From Salinarchaeum laminariae (lineage in GTDB: Archaea; Halobacteriota; Halobacteria; Halobacteriales; Salinarchaeaceae), in assembly GCF_023204835.1 (NCBI RefSeq), contig NZ_CP096270.1, positions 1,860,001 through 1,924,000 on the forward strand: a stretch of DNA of 64,000 nucleotides. The letters are read 5' to 3'. Below the pieces are notes generated by a model that made no database searches, was not told the origin of the DNA, and was given only the letters and a program-made list of their open reading frames with translations. Shown here in pieces: positions 59,787 to 64,000 of this stretch. A program made the position numbers and the translations under genes. How positions within the stretch are numbered: the stretch's first letter is position 1; each line of letters begins with the position of its first letter.

Positions 59787-60212
59787 ATGGGACGACCTCG
59801 CCCCTGGCTCGCGGCGCTTCTCGCCTTCCTCTACCCCGGTCTGGGCCACCTCTATCTCCGGGAGTGGGCTCGCTCGTTGCTCTGGTTCGTACTCGGCGTC
59901 GGAACGGTGATGCTTGCGATCCCACAGGGACCGATATCCGAAGCCTCCATCACGGATCCTCAGTCGATCGCTGATGCGTCAGAAGCTATGACGGCGGAGG
60001 CCTCGACCATCGGCCTCCTCGTCGTGGTCACCGTCTTCGTCTTCAGCATCGTCGATGCGTACACGATCGCGCGCGGTCTCAAGGTACGCCACGCTCGCGA
60101 AGCGGCGGGCGGGTCGACGCAGGACTGCCCCGTCTGTGGGCACGAACTCGACGAGGACCTCGACTTCTGTCACTGGTGTACGACGCGGTTCGAGACCACG
60201 TCGAGCGAGTGA
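59787..60212 (+). CDS. Small membrane protein with C-terminal zinc ribbon
   Basis: 141 residues. It begins GRPRPWLAALLAFLYPGLGHLYLREWARSL, the TM2-like pattern, with three hydrophobic helices (about 8-28, 30-48, 75-95), and ends with a zinc ribbon CPVCGHELDEDLDFCHWC. TAAA at 59760-59763 is about 26 bp upstream. It resembles a haloarchaeal family (from memory DUF7575-like). Function unknown. Confidence 0.82.
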   Translation: MGRPRPWLAALLAFLYPGLGHLYLREWARSLLWFVLGVGTVMLAIPQGPISEASITDPQSIADASEAMTAEASTIGLLVVVTVFVFSIVDAYTIARGLKVRHAREAAGGSTQDCPVCGHELDEDLDFCHWCTTRFETTSSE

Positions 60213-60284
60213 CTGTCGGGAGGTCGGTTGCAGGTACTCGCCGTTCAGTTCTCGCACTTCGCGCACTTCTCTTACTCCCGGCCG

Positions 60285-60752
60285 TCAGATCTCTGTCGCC
60301 CAGAGCCGGTAGTCCTCGTCGTAATCGAACCCGTCGACGAATATCCGGTCGACGACTGCAGCGATCCGCTCCGCATCGGCGTAGGTCGTGACCCGGAGAT
60401 TGCGGCCGTCGGCGTCCTCAGGTGAGGCCTGTTCGTCGATGGTGAACGCGGAGGCGGTTCCGAGCACGTCGGTGATCCGGTCGTACTCCTCGTCGGTGCA
60501 GTCGAGGTTGAGCTGTGACTCCGCGTCGCTGAACTGGATCCAGGCGGGGGCGTCGGGCTCCTCGTCGTCCGCTGCGTCATCGTCCGCTTCCTCAGCGGCC
60601 TCCTCAGCGAGCGCTCCCTCGTCGACCTGGCCGTCGGGCGGCGTGTCTGCTTCGACCGTACAGAAGATGCTCCCGCGTTCGCGATGGGCTTCGATCACGT
60701 CTACGACGAGGGATCGTCGTTCGGCGGTTGCTGCCGCGTCGAATCTGGTCAT
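60285..60752 (-). CDS. Uncharacterised acidic protein
   Basis: 155 residues. A soluble alpha/beta protein with a Glu/Ala/Asp-rich insertion in the middle (about 45-72) and AWIQFSDAESQLNLDC, RIAAVVDRIFVDGFDYDEDYRLWATEI at the end. Conserved-looking haloarchaeal protein (from memory DUF7110-like), commonly beside adk. It is divergent from adk with 110 bp between, so they could share a promoter region. Confidence 0.78.
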   Translation of the reverse strand: MTRFDAAATAERRSLVVDVIEAHRERGSIFCTVEADTPPDGQVDEGALAEEAAEEADDDAADDEEPDAPAWIQFSDAESQLNLDCTDEEYDRITDVLGTASAFTIDEQASPEDADGRNLRVTTYADAERIAAVVDRIFVDGFDYDEDYRLWATEI

Positions 60753-60865
60753 AGCTTTCCATGGTGGAGCGCCCCCGAAAAGCCACGGGTGTCCGGCTGG
60801 CGCGCCGGCACGGGGAGTGTTCCGAATCCTGCAAGGTTTTAGGCGCCGGTGCGCTTCGATCAGGT

Positions 60866-61510
60866 ATGAGTCAGCCGAAGATTCTGCTGCTCGGGCCGCC
60901 AGGTGCAGGAAAAGGAACGCAGAGCGCCAACCTCGTCGAGACGTACGGCGTCGAACACGTCACGACGGGCGACGCCCTCCGTGCGAACAAGGACATGGAG
61001 ACCGAGCACGGAACGCCTCGCGAGTACATGGAGGCGGGCGAGCTCGTGCCCGATCCCGTCGTGAACGAGATCGTCCAGGCCGCACTCTCCGAGGCCGCGG
61101 ACTCCGGCAGCGGGTTCGTGCTCGACGGCTACCCGCGGAACGTCGACCAGGCCGAGTATCTCGCGGAGATCACCGATCTCGACGTCGCGGCGTATTTCGA
61201 CGTCTCCGACGATGAGCTGATCGACCGACTGACGGGCCGCCGAGTGTGTGACGACTGCGGCACGAACTTCCACGTCAAGTACGCTCCGCCCGAGGAAGAG
61301 GGCGTCTGTGATGAGTGTGGTGGCGAGCTGATCCAGCGTGACGACGACACCGAGGAGACCGCTCGCGAGCGCCTGCGCGTTTTCGAGGAGAATACGCTCC
61401 CGGTCGTCGAGTTCTACGACGACGAGGGCGACCTCGCGCGCATCGACGGCGAGCAGTCCCCGGACGAGGTCTGGGAGGACCTCCAGTCCGCCGTCGAAGA
61501 CGCGCAATAA
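60866..61510 (+). CDS. adk: Adenylate kinase with zinc-binding lid
   Basis: 214 residues from the ATG at 60866; GTTTTAGG at about 60836 is the TATA box. P-loop [15 protein letters not shown]-binding TTGDALR, and [13 protein letters not shown]. The lid carries four cysteines ([20 protein letters not shown]), the zinc-binding long form. It interconverts AMP, ADP and ATP. It is followed by a DUF106 protein, a pairing conserved in archaea. Confidence 0.96.
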   Translation: MSQPKILLLGPPGAGKGTQSANLVETYGVEHVTTGDALRANKDMETEHGTPREYMEAGELVPDPVVNEIVQAALSEAADSGSGFVLDGYPRNVDQAEYLAEITDLDVAAYFDVSDDELIDRLTGRRVCDDCGTNFHVKYAPPEEEGVCDECGGELIQRDDDTEETARERLRVFEENTLPVVEFYDDEGDLARIDGEQSPDEVWEDLQSAVEDAQ

Positions 61511-61524
61511 CGCTCTCGACCCAA

Positions 61525-61649
61525 TTTCTTTCTTCTTCCTTTCTTCTTTCTCTCTTCTTTCTCTCTTCTTTCTCTCTTCTTTCTCTCTTCTTTCTCTCTT
61601 CTCTATCTTCTTCCTTCCCCCATCTCTCCCTCCTTTTCCCTCCTCTCTC
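61525..61649 (+). repeat. Polypyrimidine tract with five 11-nt repeats
   Basis: On the plus strand there are 80 pyrimidines without a purine (61525-61604), and with two A interruptions the tract reaches 61649. Inside it, CTCTCTTCTTT is repeated at 61550, 61561, 61572, 61583 and (imperfect) 61594. It lies 15 bp after the adk stop. Such a U-rich RNA could terminate transcription, and the mirror-like DNA could form a triplex. Confidence 0.9.
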
Positions 61650-61783
61650 ACCGTCCGTGCTCTCGCAGAGACACCCACGGCCGTCGATCGACTTTCCATC
61701 ACTCGAGTTTCTCGTGCCGTAGCCGATACAGCCGAGACACCCGATGTGAAAGGTTGATTACGGCGCCCTCGTAACCTTCGGCA

Positions 61784-62713
61784 ATGGCACGGACCGCGCG
61801 GAAGGTACAGCAGCTCGTCCAGGAGGGCGAGGAGATGGAGGACGCCCTCCGGACGGTCCACTCGGTGGCCCAGTCCAACGGGGGCAGCGTCGCCTGGGAG
61901 GACGTCGACGACGACCTCACGAGCGGGCAGTGGGGGCGCATCATCGAGACGGGGCTCCTCGAGAGTAACGACGACGGTGGGTTCGACCTGACCGATCCCG
62001 ACGGCGTCGACGAGGCCCTGAACGGTGACGCCGACGCGGAGGTCGTCGATCTCGACTTCTCGGACATTCCGGAGATCGGCGAGGAAGCCGAGGAGGCTGC
62101 CTCCTGGTCGCAGTGGGACAAGCTCGCCGCGGTGGGCGCGGTCATGATGATGGTCGGCTACTACTTCGACCCCGTTCAGAACGCGGTCGGCGGAGCGCTG
62201 GACCTCGCGCTCGGCCCACTGCTGAACGTGTTGCCGTTCTATCTCGTGATCTTCTCGGTCGCGCTGCTCACGGGGCTGTACTCCTCGCTCCTGATGGCGA
62301 ATCTGATGGATCAGGAGACGATGTCCGTCTATCAAGAGCGGATGAGTGCGATCCAGGACAAACGCAAGGAGGCCAAAGAGCGCGGCGACGACGAGGCCGT
62401 CGAGCGCATTCAGGAGAAGCAGATGGATATGATGGGCGACCAGCTCGGGATGATGAAATCCCAGTTCCGCCCGATGGTCTGGGTCATGCTGCTCACGATC
62501 CCGGTCTTCCTCTGGCTGTGGTGGACGATCGGCCAGGGCGGTATCGGCGTTGAGAACGGTCACGACATGATCTTGCCCATCGCTGGTGGCGTCGACTGGA
62601 ACGACGGCCTGCTCGGCCCGATGCGCGCGTGGATTGTCTGGTACATCGGCTGCTCGTTCGGCTTCGGGCAGATCCTCCGCAAGACGCTGAACATTCGGGC
62701 TTCGCCGAGCTGA
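61784..62713 (+). CDS. DUF106 membrane insertase homologue (Oxa1/YidC/EMC3 superfamily)
   Basis: 309 residues. An N-terminal soluble helical part (1-105, coiled with Glu-rich stretches) precedes membrane helices (about 110-128, 145-175, 230-245, 280-300). The central coiled coil (about 180-225) reads QERMSAIQDKRKEAKERG and MMGDQLGMMKSQFRP. The family is related to EMC3/TMCO1/Get1 and YidC, which place membrane proteins in the membrane. The adk-DUF106 order is conserved in archaea. Confidence 0.88.
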   Translation: MARTARKVQQLVQEGEEMEDALRTVHSVAQSNGGSVAWEDVDDDLTSGQWGRIIETGLLESNDDGGFDLTDPDGVDEALNGDADAEVVDLDFSDIPEIGEEAEEAASWSQWDKLAAVGAVMMMVGYYFDPVQNAVGGALDLALGPLLNVLPFYLVIFSVALLTGLYSSLLMANLMDQETMSVYQERMSAIQDKRKEAKERGDDEAVERIQEKQMDMMGDQLGMMKSQFRPMVWVMLLTIPVFLWLWWTIGQGGIGVENGHDMILPIAGGVDWNDGLLGPMRAWIVWYIGCSFGFGQILRKTLNIRASPS

Positions 62714-62861
62714 TCGGCGAGCCCGTAGGGTGCGTACCGCTACCGCCCACAACCCACTGTGACAGCGTCCTGACTCGTTCGCACCGAATCACTGTACCGG
62801 CCGAGACCGTCGCCTCTCGCGGTCACAACACTTTTTCCCTCTCCCTCCGACCGTTCGTCCA

Positions 62862-63671
62862 ATGGTCGACCCGAACGAGCTGCTCGAAACGGTGCTGGGC
62901 GACGTCGACGGTATCCTCCTCTTCTCGCCGACCACGTCCTTCTACGAGCAGTTCGTCGACGCGGACGTCGACGTCGTCGTGGTCGCGAGCGAGAACGACC
63001 TCGACGCCGATCCGTTCGTCGAGCTGCCAGTTGCCTTTCAGGACGTCTACGATCGGGTTCGGTTCGGCATCGAAGGCGCACTGGAGCAGGGTCTACTGGA
63101 CGATGGCGACGTCGTCGCCTGCATCTCGTCCGTGTTCGACGAGGATCTCGACACGGTTTCGCGTGTCCGCGTCGACGCCGACTCGACGTCTGGCGTCTAC
63201 GATCTCTTCGAGAACACCCGGGCCGAGCCGGACGTCCTCCGCTCGGTGCTCGAGCTCGTGATCGAGTTGGGGAAGAAGGGGCAGAAGGGACAGCCCGTCG
63301 GCGCGCTGTTCGTCGTCGGCGACGCCGGGAAGGTGATGAACAAATCCCGGCCGCTGTCCTACAACCCCTTCGAGAAGAGCCACGTCCACGTCGGGGACCC
63401 GATCGTGAAGGTGATGCTCAAGGAGTTCTCGCGCCTCGACGGCGCGTTCGTCATCTCCGACGCGGGGAAGATCGTCTCGGCATACCGCTACCTCGAACCC
63501 TCCGCCGAGGGCGTCGACATTCCGAAAGGGCTGGGAACGCGGCACATGGCCGCGGGTGCGGTCACGCGTGACACCAAAGCGACGGCGATCGTGCTCTCCG
63601 AGAGCGACGGCATGGTGCGAGCGTTCAAAGGCGGGTCGCTCGTCCTTGAGCTGGATCCGGAGGAGTACTGA
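62862..63671 (+). CDS. dacZ: Diadenylate cyclase DacZ (c-di-AMP synthase)
   Basis: 269 residues. It joins two ATP into cyclic di-AMP. The catalytic domain is C-terminal (about 120-269) with the DGA motif at 193-195 (RLDGAFVISDAG) and the second motif GTRHMAAGAVTRDT, where RHM (227-229) stands for the RHR of bacterial enzymes. The N-terminal half is the archaeal PK_C-like domain of DacZ. In Haloferax c-di-AMP is essential and affects cell size and salt response. The next gene is a probable channel, with one-base overlap. Confidence 0.93.
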   Translation: MVDPNELLETVLGDVDGILLFSPTTSFYEQFVDADVDVVVVASENDLDADPFVELPVAFQDVYDRVRFGIEGALEQGLLDDGDVVACISSVFDEDLDTVSRVRVDADSTSGVYDLFENTRAEPDVLRSVLELVIELGKKGQKGQPVGALFVVGDAGKVMNKSRPLSYNPFEKSHVHVGDPIVKVMLKEFSRLDGAFVISDAGKIVSAYRYLEPSAEGVDIPKGLGTRHMAAGAVTRDTKATAIVLSESDGMVRAFKGGSLVLELDPEEY

Positions 63672-64000
63672 TGGTTGCGTTGGCGCAGCTTCCCGACACC
63701 GAGCAGCTTCCGGAGTGGCTCCTCGACTGGCCGATCCTCCTGATCAGCATGATCGTGCTGGTCGGCGTCGTTCTCGGCTACCTGCTGGGGCGCGTGAGCA
63801 AGAGCGTGCTCGAGGCGGCTGGGGTGCCCCAATCCGTCGAAGGTACGGCCTTCGAACGGACCGCGCAGAGTCTCGGGACGTCGACGGTCTCGATCGTCTC
63901 CCGGATGCTCTCCTGGTTCGTCTACGGCGTGACCGTGCTCACCGCGATCTACGCCTTCCGTCCCGCCGACACCGACTGGATCTGGCAGCGAATCGTCGTC
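63671..64000 (+). CDS. Membrane protein with MscS-type TM helices, cut by window edge
   Basis: 110 residues visible. After a short N-terminus come two hydrophobic helices (about 18-40 LLISMIVLVGVVLGYLLGR and 75-97 IVSRMLSWFVYGVTVLTAIYAF) with the loop SVLEAAGVPQSVEGTAFERTAQSLG between them, as in the conserved TM-helix repeats next to small mechanosensitive channels. It overlaps dacZ by one base, so c-di-AMP or osmotic control is suggested by context. The main channel domain, if present, lies outside the window. Confidence 0.7.
   Translation, partial: MVALAQLPDTEQLPEWLLDWPILLISMIVLVGVVLGYLLGRVSKSVLEAAGVPQSVEGTAFERTAQSLGTSTVSIVSRMLSWFVYGVTVLTAIYAFRPADTDWIWQRIVV

Noticed and set aside
61338-61757. 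Open frame running through the pyrimidine tract with a Phe/Leu/Ser repeat
   Set aside because: The repeat peptide is only the translation of the CT tract and the upstream part overlaps adk in another frame.

Overview
The window is a GC-rich, gene-dense stretch of a haloarchaeal (class Halobacteria) chromosome. The evidence is very acidic proteins, archaeal information genes (TFB, Rpb4/RpoF, ribosomal proteins L7Ae, L24e, S28e and L21e, TmcA, glycerol-1-phosphate dehydrogenase), halocyanin, a Bat-type regulator, TAT-type lipoprotein signals and many TATA boxes 25-32 bp before leaderless start codons. I cannot name the species. I count 62 protein genes (both terminal ones cut by the window edge) and one tRNA gene (Lys, CTT). 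There are no insertion sequences, CRISPR arrays or rRNA genes.

Layout. 1-2.4 kb: 7TM-PAS histidine kinase and phosphoserine phosphatase. 2.9-8.1 kb: a four-gene BMP-type (nucleoside) ABC importer operon. 8.3-14.1 kb: MFS transporter, Old-Yellow-Enzyme-like oxidoreductase, and a leucyl-tRNA synthetase whose KMSKS loop is degraded. 14.8-15.4 kb: endonuclease III. 15.5-21.6 kb: a respiratory bc-type complex cluster (halocyanin, Rieske protein, split cytochrome b) interleaved with five small uncharacterised membrane proteins. 21.9-26.2 kb: L21e-RpoF-DUF655-KsgA-MscS-methyltransferase. 26.4-28.5 kb: a methionine synthase pair, one member lacking the zinc ligands. 28.5-31.4 kb: penicillin-acylase-like hydrolase and a small membrane protein. 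31.5-33.1 kb: L7Ae-S28e-L24e-Ndk operon behind a long structured leader. 33.4-38.2 kb: DHDPS/KDG-aldolase-family enzyme, TmcA, CNNM-type CBS protein. 38.5-42.5 kb: small winged-helix protein, Bat-like regulator, zinc-ribbon/SHOCT protein. 42.7-42.9 kb: tRNA-Lys with two extra copies of its 3' end. 43-56.8 kb: MFS transporter, RCK-DHH protein, PRC-barrel protein, FAD/Fe-S lactate-dehydrogenase-like fusion, epimerase, G1P dehydrogenase, ZIP transporter with a DtxR-like operator, and TrkA with two stand-alone RAM proteins. 57-64 kb: zinc-ribbon membrane proteins, TFB, AroD, Adk, DUF106 insertase homologue, diadenylate cyclase DacZ and a downstream channel-like gene.

How it works together. The bc cluster carries quinol-to-halocyanin electron transfer. 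DacZ (c-di-AMP synthesis), an RCK-DHH protein (candidate c-di-AMP hydrolase) and TrkA/RAM proteins (potassium control) all lie within 20 kb and could form one osmotic/potassium signalling network; this is inference.

Most unusual items: tandem arrays of short perfect hairpins joined by 6-7 nt linkers, with compensatory changes between two copies (45.9-46.4 kb and 55.6-55.8 kb); three copies of the tRNA-Lys 3' end in about 180 bp; an 11-nt-periodic polypyrimidine tract after adk; a TTTAGG-N4-CCTAAA operator before the ZIP gene; and the degraded LeuRS signature. All identifications come from reading the sequence; DUF family numbers are from memory and were not checked against a database.
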